Origin: Tropicimonas sp. IMCC6043
GTDB lineage: Bacteria; Pseudomonadota; Alphaproteobacteria; Rhodobacterales; Rhodobacteraceae
Reading direction: 5' to 3'
DNA length: 64,000 nucleotides
Assembly (NCBI RefSeq): GCF_004146235.1
Contig: NZ_SELO01000002.1
Coordinates: 62,001 to 126,000 of the forward strand
Within the stretch, counting starts at the first letter, position 1; every line of letters starts with the position of its first letter. Shown here piece by piece: positions 56,616-64,000 of this stretch. A model generated the notes under the pieces. That model ran no database searches. It saw only the letters and a list, made by a program, of their open reading frames with translations, and was not told where the DNA came from. The position numbers and the translations under genes are program-made.

Positions 56616-58685
56616 TCATCCCGTAGCCACCGGCGCGACCCGGAAGGCCGGCGTGTGGCAGGGATGGTCGAGCAGCCCTTTCAGCTCCGCGTCGAGATGC
56701 ATCATCGTCACCGACATGCCGACCATGTCGAGCGAGGTGCAGTAGTGACCGGCCCAGCTTCTGGCCACGACGACGCCGCGCGCCTTGAGCCGTTGGCGCA
56801 CCCGGCGGCCGATGATGTGCAGCTCCATCAGCGGCGTCGCCCCAAGCGAGTTGAGGAGCAGCGCCACTTCGTCGCCCTGCTTCGGGTCCATGGCGGTGAG
56901 GATCCGATCCACCACCAGGTCGGCGGTGTCGTCGGCGTTTTCCAGCGCCTGGCGCGCCACTCCGGGCTCGCCATGGATGCCGACACCCACCTCCATTTCA
57001 CCGGCGCCAATGGCGAAGAGTGGCCGCTGCGTCTCGGGCAGCGAGCAGGGCTCGAGTGCTACGCCGATCGTATAGCTGCGGTCGTTGGCCTTGCGCGCCA
57101 GCGCCGCAACCTCGACGAGCGGCAGCATCCGGTCCGCCGCCGCCCCCGCCGCCTTGAAGACGAGGACATTGCCCGCCACCCCGCGGCGCGCCTGCCGCTC
57201 GCCGGCGGACGCAACGTCGTCGGTCGTCACCAGCGTCCGGACCGCGATCCCTCCGGAGTCCGCCATCTCCGCAGCCATCTCGAAATTCATCACATCTCCG
57301 GAATAGTTTCCGAAGAGGTGTAGCACGCCCGCCCCGCCGTCGGCGGCGCGGGTGGCGTCGAGGATCGGCCCCGGTGGCGGCGAGGCAAAGACATTGCCGA
57401 TTGCCACGGCATCGGCCATGCCGCGGCCAACATAGCCGAGGAAGCAGGGGTCGTGCCCGGCGCCGCCGCCGATCACCACGCCGACCTTGCCCGGGCGAGG
57501 CCCGTCGAGCGCGACAAGCGCACGGTTGGACCCGCGCACCGGCCGCAGGAAGCCGGCATAGTCCGCCACCGCCCCCTCGAGCGCCTCGTCGACCGCCTCG
57601 TCGGGCGCATTGAGGAATTTCTTCACGCGGGTCCGCACGGGCAGTCCCGCGACGGTTTCCTGGCCGGGCCGAACCTGCGGCACGGAAAGGCCCTCGGCAT
57701 GCAGGATCCCTGCCCCTGTCGCAGCGTCAGTCACCAGCACGTTGGCATGGCCGCCGCGCAGAGCCGCAAGGATCGCGGGGACCTTGTCGACCCCGCCGGC
57801 AATGGCGATCCGCTGCGGCACGCGGGCGAGATCCTCGAGCGTGATGCCGATCATCCGCGCCTCAAGCGGACCGGAGACCGGCAGACCGCGCGCGTCGACG
57901 AAATGGCCAGCAATCTCACCCACCGCACCGGCATAGGCGTCCCGGAACATCGGACCGTCCTTTAGCAGGCCCGAGGCATGCAGGGTCGAACTCGGCCGCA
58001 TCGAAGCGATGCCAAGGACGATCCGGTTGAGTTCGGCGAGGCAGGCGAGTTGCTCGCGTACCGGGCTTTCGCGGCAGAGCAGGTCGCGCAGCTCGGGGGT
58101 CGAGACGATCGCCGGCGCTGAGAGCGGAATGCATTCCGCACCGATAGCCGCGGCCATGGCCGTCGCGCAGGCGGCGGGCGTATAGGGCACGTGTGCGCTG
58201 GTCGAGCCGGTCACCTGGACGACGCGGATATCCTGCAGCGCCTCGGTCGAGAGCGCCTTGGCCGCCGCAAGTACCGAGCGGCCCCAGCCCACCCCGATCG
58301 TGTCGCCGGAGCGGAAGAGCGCACGCAGCGCCTGTGCGCCGGCCGCGCCAAGGCTCTCGACCAGCGGCCGCTCACCGCCGGTGCTAGGGATGACCAGGCA
58401 ATCCTTCAGCCCGAAATGCTCGGACAGGCTGCGAGCCACCGAGAGCGCGCGCAACCTGTTCGTCTCGATGGAGATATTCACGATCCCGCGGGTTCGCGCA
58501 TCGGCCAGATAGGAGATGACGGACGCTCGCGAGACACCGATGATCCGGGCGATGTCGCTTTGCGTCATCCCTTCTTCGTAATAAAGCCAGCTCGCCCAGA
58601 GCAGCAGGTCGTCTCCGAAGCGCAGCGGCACCCCGGCGCCGGCATCGGCACCGCGGGCGCTTCCGGAGGAACTGCGCGGCGGCAT
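56616..58685 (-). CDS. SorC-type regulator fused to DhaK kinase subunit
   Basis: 689 residues. Residues 20-335 are a SorC/DeoR sugar-binding regulator (HTH MTQSDIARIIGVSRASVISY, effector domain after it). From about 350 a full DhaK domain follows: GGGAGHDPCFLGYVGRGM and GIHGEPG, whose His (about 571) covalently holds the ketose. GHDP replaces the commoner GHEP. The ATG at 58685 overlaps the dhaL stop by one base (TGATG). The fusion may couple kinase flux or substrate binding to transcription. Confidence 0.88.
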   Translation of the reverse strand: MPPRSSSGSARGADAGAGVPLRFGDDLLLWASWLYYEEGMTQSDIARIIGVSRASVISYLADARTRGIVNISIETNRLRALSVARSLSEHFGLKDCLVIPSTGGERPLVESLGAAGAQALRALFRSGDTIGVGWGRSVLAAAKALSTEALQDIRVVQVTGSTSAHVPYTPAACATAMAAAIGAECIPLSAPAIVSTPELRDLLCRESPVREQLACLAELNRIVLGIASMRPSSTLHASGLLKDGPMFRDAYAGAVGEIAGHFVDARGLPVSGPLEARMIGITLEDLARVPQRIAIAGGVDKVPAILAALRGGHANVLVTDAATGAGILHAEGLSVPQVRPGQETVAGLPVRTRVKKFLNAPDEAVDEALEGAVADYAGFLRPVRGSNRALVALDGPRPGKVGVVIGGGAGHDPCFLGYVGRGMADAVAIGNVFASPPPGPILDATRAADGGAGVLHLFGNYSGDVMNFEMAAEMADSGGIAVRTLVTTDDVASAGERQARRGVAGNVLVFKAAGAAADRMLPLVEVAALARKANDRSYTIGVALEPCSLPETQRPLFAIGAGEMEVGVGIHGEPGVARQALENADDTADLVVDRILTAMDPKQGDEVALLLNSLGATPLMELHIIGRRVRQRLKARGVVVARSWAGHYCTSLDMVGMSVTMMHLDAELKGLLDHPCHTPAFRVAPVATG

Positions 58686-59335
58686 CACCCGGCCCTCAGC
58701 GCGAGAACGTCGGCAAAGGCGGCGACGAGGATCGCTGCGGAGGCTGCGCCGGGGTCGACATGACCGAGGCTGCGCGCCCCGAGCCGCGCGGCGCGACCGC
58801 GCGACGCGGTCATGCTGCGCGTCGCCTCGGCCGATTGCGCTGCGATCTCCTTGAGATCGGCCAGCGTCGCGGCGAGCGGTGTGCCCCGCGCTTGTTCGGT
58901 CCTCGCCGCCTGTGCCACCGGAAGCCAGACATCCATCATCGTCTTGTCGCCCGCCGCGGCCTTTCCCCGCTGCCCGATACCTTCGGCAAGCGCGACCAGA
59001 AGCATCGGCGCTTCCGCCGCCGGAAGCGACTTGCGCCCCTCGGCCCAGGCACCCGCGCGCAGGAGACCCGACGCATAAAGAGGCCCGGCGGTCGCACCCA
59101 CGGCATCTAGGAAGCTTCCGGCACAGAGCGCGAAAAGTGCCGTAAGATCGGTGGCGGCGGGATCGACCTCGTTCAAGGCCCGCAGAATGGCGGCGAAACC
59201 ACGCGCCATGGTGGTGCCATGGTCGCCGTCGCCGATCGCGCCGTCGAGGCGGCCGAGTTCCTCGGTCGCTTCGGTCAGCCGCGCCGCCGCCTCGCGCAGC
59301 ACCGCCATCACATCCTCGACGCCGACCTCGGCCAT
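58685..59335 (-). CDS. dhaL: DhaL-type kinase subunit, copy 1
   Basis: About 216 residues, all-helical DhaL domain. GDGDHG (magnesium aspartates), AGPLYA, GDKTMMD and GRAARLGARSLGHVDPGA are present. The ATG at 59335 is eight bases after GGGAG; one at 59341 is too close. It supplies ATP- or phospho-donor activity for the SorC-DhaK fusion encoded next, likely phosphorylating a ketose such as erythrulose or dihydroxyacetone. Confidence 0.88.
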   Translation of the reverse strand: MAEVGVEDVMAVLREAAARLTEATEELGRLDGAIGDGDHGTTMARGFAAILRALNEVDPAATDLTALFALCAGSFLDAVGATAGPLYASGLLRAGAWAEGRKSLPAAEAPMLLVALAEGIGQRGKAAAGDKTMMDVWLPVAQAARTEQARGTPLAATLADLKEIAAQSAEATRSMTASRGRAARLGARSLGHVDPGAASAAILVAAFADVLALRAG

Positions 59336-59361
59336 TTGCATGTCTCCCGCGGGCCGCCCGC

Positions 59362-60006
59362 TCACGCGTCCGACAGGCGGCTTGCAGTGCCCTTCGCGAG
59401 CGCGCAGAGGATCAGCGCACAGGAGGTGGCTCCGGCATCCTGTACCCCGCGCGAGCGCTCGCCGAGCCGCGCCGCCCGGCCGACCTTCGCCACCATGTCG
59501 ATGGTCGCGTCGCGCCCGGCCTCGGCTGCCGCGCACATCGCCTCGAGCGCCGCCGACATACCGCTGCCGGCCGCGAGCGCCTTTCCGTAGGCGTCGACCG
59601 CCGGCACATAGGCGTCGAGCAGCGTCTTGTCGCCGGGCTCGGCCGAGCCAATGTCTCTCACCTCGTCGAGCCCTGCCTGCAGCATCGCGCCGAAATCCTC
59701 GGCGTCGATCTCTTCTGCGCCCTCGATCGCCTCGGCCATGCCGGAGAACATCATCCCGTAGAGCGGCCCCATCGAGCCGCCGATCTCCGACATCAGGACG
59801 TCCGACAGCACCGAGAGCGCCTCGGCCAGGCTCTCGCCGCCTTCCAGCCGCTCGGCCGTTCGACCGAACCCCTTGGCCATGTTCACGCCATGGTCACCGT
59901 CGCCGATCTTGCCGTCGATCTCCGAAAGCCATGCCTTGTTCTCGACGATGACGGCCGCCAGTTCGGCAACCAAGCCGCCATTTCCGGCATTCGCAATGCG
60001 TTCCAT
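59362..60006 (-). CDS. dhaL: DhaL-type kinase subunit, copy 2
   Basis: 214 residues, the same fold as the neighbouring copy but clearly diverged. GKIGDGDHGVNMAKG keeps the metal aspartates, GGSMGPLYG is nearer to the usual DhaL signature than copy 1's GATAGPLYA, and GDKTLLD is present. AGGAGG precedes the ATG. First gene of the operon, behind a promoter region rich in inverted repeats. Two DhaL proteins for one DhaK domain is odd. Confidence 0.88.
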   Translation of the reverse strand: MERIANAGNGGLVAELAAVIVENKAWLSEIDGKIGDGDHGVNMAKGFGRTAERLEGGESLAEALSVLSDVLMSEIGGSMGPLYGMMFSGMAEAIEGAEEIDAEDFGAMLQAGLDEVRDIGSAEPGDKTLLDAYVPAVDAYGKALAAGSGMSAALEAMCAAAEAGRDATIDMVAKVGRAARLGERSRGVQDAGATSCALILCALAKGTASRLSDA

Positions 60007-60107
60007 GATATCCTCCTGCTGACCCCGGGCGGCTCGGGCGTTTCGACACGCCGTCGAAGGAAGCCGCCGCGCCGAGCGTGTTCCGAGCCTGACGCTAGAC
60101 CCGGGAG

Positions 60108-60174
60108 TGACATCTGTCAAATTCTTGGTGACATTTGAGTTTTTGAGAAATGCTATACATTTCAGTTCACTGAA
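60108..60174. promoter_or_regulatory. Cluster of repeats upstream of dhaL operon
   Basis: Elements: TGACATCTGTCA palindrome (60108-60119); GTGACATYTG twice, 21 bases apart (60107 and 60128); TCAAAT/ATTTGA arms (60117-60138); GAAATG-CTATA-CATTTC (60147-60163); TTCAGT-TC-ACTGAA (60161-60174). A third GTGACATTT lies inverted at 60209-60217. The SorC part of the operon's own fusion protein is the likely binder. Confidence 0.55.
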
Positions 60175-60233
60175 GTGCGGGACATCCCGTCAATCCCGCC
60201 CCGTAACGAAATGTCACGCCCCCAACGCCCAAG

Positions 60234-60268
60234 GAAAAGGCCGCCGGAACGTTACGTTCCGGCGGCCT
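60234..60268 (-). terminator. Rho-independent terminator after transaldolase gene
   Basis: Perfect 15-base arms (AGGCCGCCGGAACGT and complement) around one base, followed on the minus strand by TTTTCCTT. Located about 33 bases after the minus-strand gene ending at 60301, it isolates that gene from the dhaL operon. Confidence 0.85.
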
Positions 60269-60300
60269 GTGCGGAGCCCACGAGGGAAGAGGCGCCGCTC

Positions 60301-60954
60301 TCAGAGAATGGACTGCCCGGTCGCGGCCCAGTCCTTGGAGAACTGCTCGAGCCCCTTGTCGGTCAGGACGTGCTTGGCGAGGCTCTTGATGACGCCCGGC
60401 GGAATCGTCGCCACGTCGGCACCGACGATCGCAGCTTCCTTGACATGGTTGGGCGAGCGAATCGAGGCGGCGAGGATCTGAGTCTCGTAGCCGTAATTGT
60501 CATAGATCGCCCGGATCTCCCGGATCAGTTCCATGCCGTCGATATGGATGTCGTCGAGCCGGCCGAGGAAGGGCGAGATATAGGTCGCGCCCGCCTTGGC
60601 GGCAAGCAGAGCCTGATTGGCTGAGAAGCAGAGAGTGACATTGGTCTTGACGCCCTTGTCGGTCAGATAGCGGCAGGTCTTGAGCCCGTCGAGCGTGAGC
60701 GGCAGCTTGACGACCACGTTGTCGGCGATTGCGGCGAGCACGTCGGCTTCCTTCACCATGCCCTCGTAATCAAGCGCGGCAACCTCGGCGGAGACCGGGC
60801 CGTCGACGATCTCGCAGATCTCGGCGATCACCTCCTTGAAGTCGCGTCCCGACTTGGCGATCAGCGAGGGGTTGGTGGTGACCCCGTCTAGCAGACCGTA
60901 ATCGTTGAGTTCCTTGATATCCTCGGTCACGGCAGTATCGACGAAGAACTTCAT
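60301..60954 (-). CDS. tal: Small transaldolase (TalC/Fsa family)
   Basis: 217 residues, single-domain TIM-barrel transaldolase. Lys83 in VVVKLPLT forms the Schiff base. The [10 protein letters not shown] segment carries Phe where fructose-6-phosphate aldolases have Tyr; Phe is the transaldolase-type residue, so transfer between sedoheptulose/fructose phosphates and erythrose 4-phosphate is more likely than F6P cleavage. AAAGGA precedes the ATG. Divergent from the RpiB-like gene. Confidence 0.87.
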   Translation of the reverse strand: MKFFVDTAVTEDIKELNDYGLLDGVTTNPSLIAKSGRDFKEVIAEICEIVDGPVSAEVAALDYEGMVKEADVLAAIADNVVVKLPLTLDGLKTCRYLTDKGVKTNVTLCFSANQALLAAKAGATYISPFLGRLDDIHIDGMELIREIRAIYDNYGYETQILAASIRSPNHVKEAAIVGADVATIPPGVIKSLAKHVLTDKGLEQFSKDWAATGQSIL

Positions 60955-61336
60955 CTGGCTTCCTTTCTTCTCAGCAACGCCCCAACCCGGGCGACGAGGG
61001 CACCGATACGATGCCACATTCCTTCCAGACCATCGAGTCCGCTGCGCTGCAACCCCGGACGACCGGCGGATTGCCCGCTGCGAGGCGCCGGGTCCGGCGG
61101 TGGCCTGTGACAACCGATTCCCTTGGCACGTCGCGCCTCTCGCCACATTCTATTAACGCAAACGTCACATGTGTTCAACACAATATCCCATTAATTGCGT
61201 TACAGAACGGGGAAAATGGTTGTGATTCCCACATGAGATGTTACAAACGGCCTGCACGCATGACGCACTCCGCGGCCTTCAGCCCTTCCACCTGCACGAC
61301 GCAGGGAAGGGCGGCCGCCGGAAGAAAGGACCGAAA
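60955..61336. other. Divergent promoter region, tal and rpiB-like genes
   Basis: 382 bases. The AT-rich core 61140-61255 contains the TAACGCAA inverted repeat and CACATGTG, and should hold both promoters. The parts near each gene contain only leader sequence and ribosome sites; no coding frame was convincing. Confidence 0.5.
61154..61202. promoter_or_regulatory. Inverted repeat in tal/rpiB-like divergent promoter
   Basis: TAACGCAA (61154-61161) and TTGCGTTA (61195-61202) are perfect inverted 8-mers with centres 41 bases apart (about four turns). Between them lies CACATGTG. Looping by a regulator of both genes is possible. Confidence 0.45.
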
Positions 61337-61792
61337 ATGAAACTTGCAGTGGCCGGCGATTCCGCCGGCAAGGGCCTCGCCCACGAGCTCGCCGAATATC
61401 TCAAGGACCGCTACGAGGTGACCGAGGCCACCGCAGGCCCGGAAGGCGAGGAGAAATTCTACGCCGACATGGCTGACCGCGTTGCCTCTGCAGTGGCCGA
61501 CGGCACCTATGACAAGGCCATCCTCTGCTGCGGCACCGGGATCGGTGTCTGCATGTCCGCCAACAAGGTGCCTGGCATCCGCGCAGCGCATCTGCACGAC
61601 TGCTATTCCGCCGAGCGCGCGGCCCTGTCGAACAACGCCCAGGTCATCACGATGGGCGCGCGGACGCTCGGCGTCGAACTGGCCAAGAAGATCGCCGACA
61701 CCTTCCTCGAGCTTACCTTCGACGAGGCAGGCCGTTCCGCCGGCAATGTCGACGCGATCAACAGGGTCGACGCGAAATACAACAAAAGCTGA
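61337..61792 (+). CDS. RpiB/LacAB-family isomerase (DerI-like)
   Basis: 151 residues. The C-C-G-T-G-I-G catalytic Cys region ([20 protein letters not shown]) is intact. The first motif is GDSAG instead of the GDHAG-type of ribose-5-phosphate isomerase B, so the usual His is Ser. Beside DhaK/DhaL genes, D-erythrulose-4-phosphate isomerase (DerI), giving erythrose 4-phosphate, is likely. AAAGGA precedes the ATG, and a terminator follows. Confidence 0.85.
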   Translation: MKLAVAGDSAGKGLAHELAEYLKDRYEVTEATAGPEGEEKFYADMADRVASAVADGTYDKAILCCGTGIGVCMSANKVPGIRAAHLHDCYSAERAALSNNAQVITMGARTLGVELAKKIADTFLELTFDEAGRSAGNVDAINRVDAKYNKS

Positions 61793-61819
61793 GCTCCGAG
61801 GAGCATTCTGGGTGAAATG

Positions 61820-61850
61820 ACCGGCGCGTACGAAAGGAGGCGCCGGTTTC
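61820..61850 (+). terminator. Terminator of the rpiB-like gene
   Basis: Arms ACCGGCGC and GCGCCGGT with a 12-base loop, followed by TTCCTT, 28 bases after the stop. Confidence 0.65.
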
Positions 61851-61998
61851 CTTGTACCGTCATCGTGCGGACCCCGCTCTTGGGACTGCGTCTTGCTGAA
61901 TTGCGCCGTCCGGCGAATGACGGCGGCAGGGGCCGACCAACACGGTCCCGGGCCTTCATGAGCGTTGACCTACCGCTCTGAACGCACTGACGGAAGCG

Positions 61999-62036
61999 CG
62001 CCGGCCGCGGCCTGTCTCAGCGGGCCGCGGCCGGCG
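61999..62036 (-). terminator. GC-rich hairpin after repeat protein gene
   Basis: A perfect 14-bp stem (left arm from CGCCGGCCGCGGCC) with a 10-base loop, 48 bases past the minus-strand stop at 62084. There is no T-run. It faces the rpiB-like terminator from the other side. Confidence 0.55.
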
Positions 62037-62083
62037 ATCTGTTTAGACGGGCGCCGGATATGCTCGTATCGGGGAAAGAACGC

Positions 62084-62806
62084 TCAGGCGGCTTCCTCGT
62101 GGTCGTGCCCATCTTCTCCGTCACCACCACTGCCTTTCTTCGCCTTCCCCTGATCGTGGCCTTGGCTGTTGCCTTGGCCCTGGCCGTGACCTTGGCCGTT
62201 GCCTTGGCCGTAGCAGTTTCCCTTGCCTTTCCCCTGGCCATGGCCCTGATCCTCGCCGTCATGGCCACCGCCATGACCTGGCTCTTCAGGCTCGGTCGTG
62301 GGGTCGGGCTCAGTGGTAGGGTCAGGCTCGGTCGTCGGGTCGGGCTCGGTCGTCGGCTCCGTAACTGGGGTCGAGACGGGCGTCGGCGTGACCGCAGCCG
62401 GGGCTGGCGTGGCAGCGGCAGGCGCGCTTGTTGGTGCGGCACTAACCTCTCTACCCGAACCGCCGCCACGTTCATCAGTGGCCCGGTCACGGCCGTCGCG
62501 GACTGGCGCGGACCTCAGCGAGGCCGTCGGCAGATCCGTGATGGCAACCGCAAGACCCACGCAGGACGACTCGAACCCGTCGACGAGGTCGAGAAAGTCC
62601 GACCGTCGCTGCAGATAGGTCACGGCGCCCCGAGTGATTGCGCCGCAGTTGCACAGGGCGTTCTCCTTGCCCTGGGAAATGGCGGCCCGAACGTAGTCGC
62701 GTGTGCAGGCTTGGTTGGTTTGCGCATTCGCGTTGCTTCCCGGCACGAACAAGGCAAGTACCAATATCGCTCCGGAAACTGTTCCAAAAAGATGACTTCT
62801 GGTCAT
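62084..62806 (-). CDS. Secreted Pro-Asp-Pro-Thr-Thr-Glu repeat protein
   Basis: 240 residues. A signal peptide ends near NANAQ. A short Cys-containing N-terminal domain (about 30-100, four Cys) is followed by an Ala/Pro/Thr linker with at least three exact PDPTTE hexads (about 153-172). The tail is very rich in Gly, Gln, Asp, His and Lys (about 175-235). Such tails can bind metals or act as spacers; the family is not recognised. Its neighbour upstream on the same strand is an acidic protein 68 bases away. Confidence 0.75.
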   Translation of the reverse strand: MTRSHLFGTVSGAILVLALFVPGSNANAQTNQACTRDYVRAAISQGKENALCNCGAITRGAVTYLQRRSDFLDLVDGFESSCVGLAVAITDLPTASLRSAPVRDGRDRATDERGGGSGREVSAAPTSAPAAATPAPAAVTPTPVSTPVTEPTTEPDPTTEPDPTTEPDPTTEPEEPGHGGGHDGEDQGHGQGKGKGNCYGQGNGQGHGQGQGNSQGHDQGKAKKGSGGDGEDGHDHEEAA

Positions 62807-62874
62807 TTCAGCCTCTCTTTTCCAAATTGCCCAGGGCCGGCGGCGCAGCTGGCAGCCGCCGGCACCAATCGCGT

Positions 62875-64000
62875 CTAGTTCGTTGCAGAGTGAGACAGGT
62901 CCTCCGGGATGGCATATTCATGGATAAACTCGATCACGGCGCGCGCATCGTCGGCTGCGAGCGTGTAGGCATCGAGAGTGCCGCTTCCGCTTACGTCGTC
63001 TCCCTCGAAAACTTCGAGATAGACATCGACGCTTTTCTCCACCCAGACGCCGTCCTCGAAGACAAGGACATCCACCATCACGCCGCCATAGGTATCCGAA
63101 CGGTCATAGCTGAAGTCCGAATAGTCGATGTTGGCATAGGTGACGCTGTCGATCGTCTCGGTCTCAATGCCAAGGAAGGCATCGATATAGGCGATCTGGT
63201 CGGCGGTGAGTTCGCCCGACTTGTCAGTGGCCGCAGCGAGAAATGCGGTCGAGTAGGCGAGGTCCTCGGCTGTGAGCTGACCGTCGATCAGGAAGTCGAA
63301 CTCATCACCCGGCAGATCGCCGACACCCGGGATCGTGCCCTCTGTCAGAAGGGCGACATAGATCGCCAGGTTCTCGAGCGGCGAGTCGATCGTCTTGGCC
63401 TCTCCGTCGATGGTGAGCACCAGCCTGCCCGCGGCGTCGGTCGTGATCTCGTCCGCATCTTTCAGCACCGCAACAACCTCGTCCTCGCGCGTGCTGAGGA
63501 CATGGGACGGGGACCGCCCCACATTCAGCCGGCCGATCTCGACTTCCTGTGCGAGGTCTTCGTCGATCGGCATGCCCTCCTCGTCGAGCGGGATCAGGTT
63601 GCCGTCAGCGTCCACCGGCTGAACCCAGATGGTCGGGGAGCCGGAAATCACCACAGGCTCTCCGTCGACAAGCACCGGGTCGCCGAGATCATCGACTTCC
63701 ACGAGCAGGTCGCTGCCATCAATGTCCACCAGCCGGACCAGGATGCCGTCGCTGGTGATCAGGATCGGTGTGCCGTCGTCGTAGCGGGCAATCACCCAGA
63801 GGTCGCCGAAGAGATCGCCCTTCCTGTCCGCCGCGCTGTCGGGCTTGCCGCCTCCGGTGGTCGGGCCGCCCGGGACGCCGGCCCATTCCGGTCGGTCGGA
63901 GTCACTGTCGTCGTCGCTCTCTCTTACAACCGGCCGCAGAGATTGAGCCGGGGCATTCCCTCCGCCGCCGCCCCTTGCTGCGGATTTGCCTTTACTGGAC
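62875..64000 (-). CDS. Large acidic protein, 5' end beyond window
   Basis: At least 374 codons; the frame is open to the right edge, so the GTG at 63795 is not the start. The visible N-terminal part is low-complexity (SSKGKSAARGGGGNAPAQ, RESDDDSDSD), then GDLFGDLWVIARYDDGTPIL and a beta-rich region with many Asp/Glu, and a C-terminal half with YIDAFLGIETETIDS. No signal peptide is in view. Not recognised. The acidity suits an exported protein of a halophile, but this is a guess. Confidence 0.72.
   Translation of the reverse strand, partial: SSKGKSAARGGGGGNAPAQSLRPVVRESDDDSDSDRPEWAGVPGGPTTGGGKPDSAADRKGDLFGDLWVIARYDDGTPILITSDGILVRLVDIDGSDLLVEVDDLGDPVLVDGEPVVISGSPTIWVQPVDADGNLIPLDEEGMPIDEDLAQEVEIGRLNVGRSPSHVLSTREDEVVAVLKDADEITTDAAGRLVLTIDGEAKTIDSPLENLAIYVALLTEGTIPGVGDLPGDEFDFLIDGQLTAEDLAYSTAFLAAATDKSGELTADQIAYIDAFLGIETETIDSVTYANIDYSDFSYDRSDTYGGVMVDVLVFEDGVWVEKSVDVYLEVFEGDDVSGSGTLDAYTLAADDARAVIEFIHEYAIPEDLSHSATN

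Overview
The window looks like chromosomal DNA of a GC-rich alphaproteobacterium, most likely a marine or halophilic member of the Rhodobacteraceae/Roseobacter group. This is judged from gene content: an N-acetylglutaminylglutamine amide (NAGGN) osmolyte locus, a doe/eut ectoine-degradation cluster, several ABC and TRAP transporters with catabolic operons, tightly overlapping ATGA-coupled genes, and GTG/TTG starts. No rRNA, tRNA, CRISPR array, insertion sequence or phage gene was seen.

Layout. 1-300: edge of a lipoprotein with Gly-Gly-Asp repeats. 531-13512: the three NAGGN-trio genes, with the M42 hydrolase separated from asnO/ngg by a peptide-type ABC importer operon (including a permease-ATPase fusion), a GntR regulator, a DUF1028 protein and an M20 amidohydrolase. 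13610-15395: a glycine-zipper lipoprotein, a periplasmic DsrE-like protein and a rhodanese-HigA fusion. 15455-21918: ectoine/hydroxyectoine degradation (doeD, doeX, eutB, eutC, doeA, doeB). 22023-30695: a LacI-controlled xyloside/arabinoside-type operon (binding protein, two permeases, GH43, ATPase, Gfo/Idh/MocA oxidoreductase, ThuA), with two matching LacI operators. 31068-42160: mostly housekeeping genes (quinol monooxygenase-like, CIA30, rRNA methyltransferase, pepN, Lrp/LysE pair, transglycosylase, gatB, DUF3307, SulP-STAS-cNMP transporter).

42335-61792 is the most interesting part, a sugar-acid catabolic island of about 20 kb. It holds a TRAP transporter whose binding protein is encoded apart from its permeases, two enolase-superfamily enzymes, a GntR regulator, an ApnO-like oxidoisomerase, a DUF1537 (OiaK-like) kinase, an MFS gene broken by one in-frame TGA, a RuBisCO-like protein, a xylose-isomerase-like TIM-barrel enzyme, a DenD-like dehydrogenase, a SorC regulator fused to a DhaK kinase subunit, two DhaL paralogues, a small transaldolase and an RpiB/DerI-like isomerase. 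Inferred scheme: an acid sugar enters by TRAP, passes through the enolase-superfamily and oxidoisomerase steps, and then splits into two routes. One is kinase plus RuBisCO-like protein, giving C3 and C2 products. The other is decarboxylation to a tetrulose, Dha-type phosphorylation, isomerisation to erythrose 4-phosphate and transaldolase. The members resemble the published D-apionate and tetritol/tetronate pathways, but this combination and its regulation are worth testing.

62084-64000: a secreted protein with Pro-Asp-Pro-Thr-Thr-Glu repeats and the 3' part of a large acidic protein that runs off the right edge. Starts were chosen by Shine-Dalgarno spacing and gene coupling, so several differ from the longest open frame.
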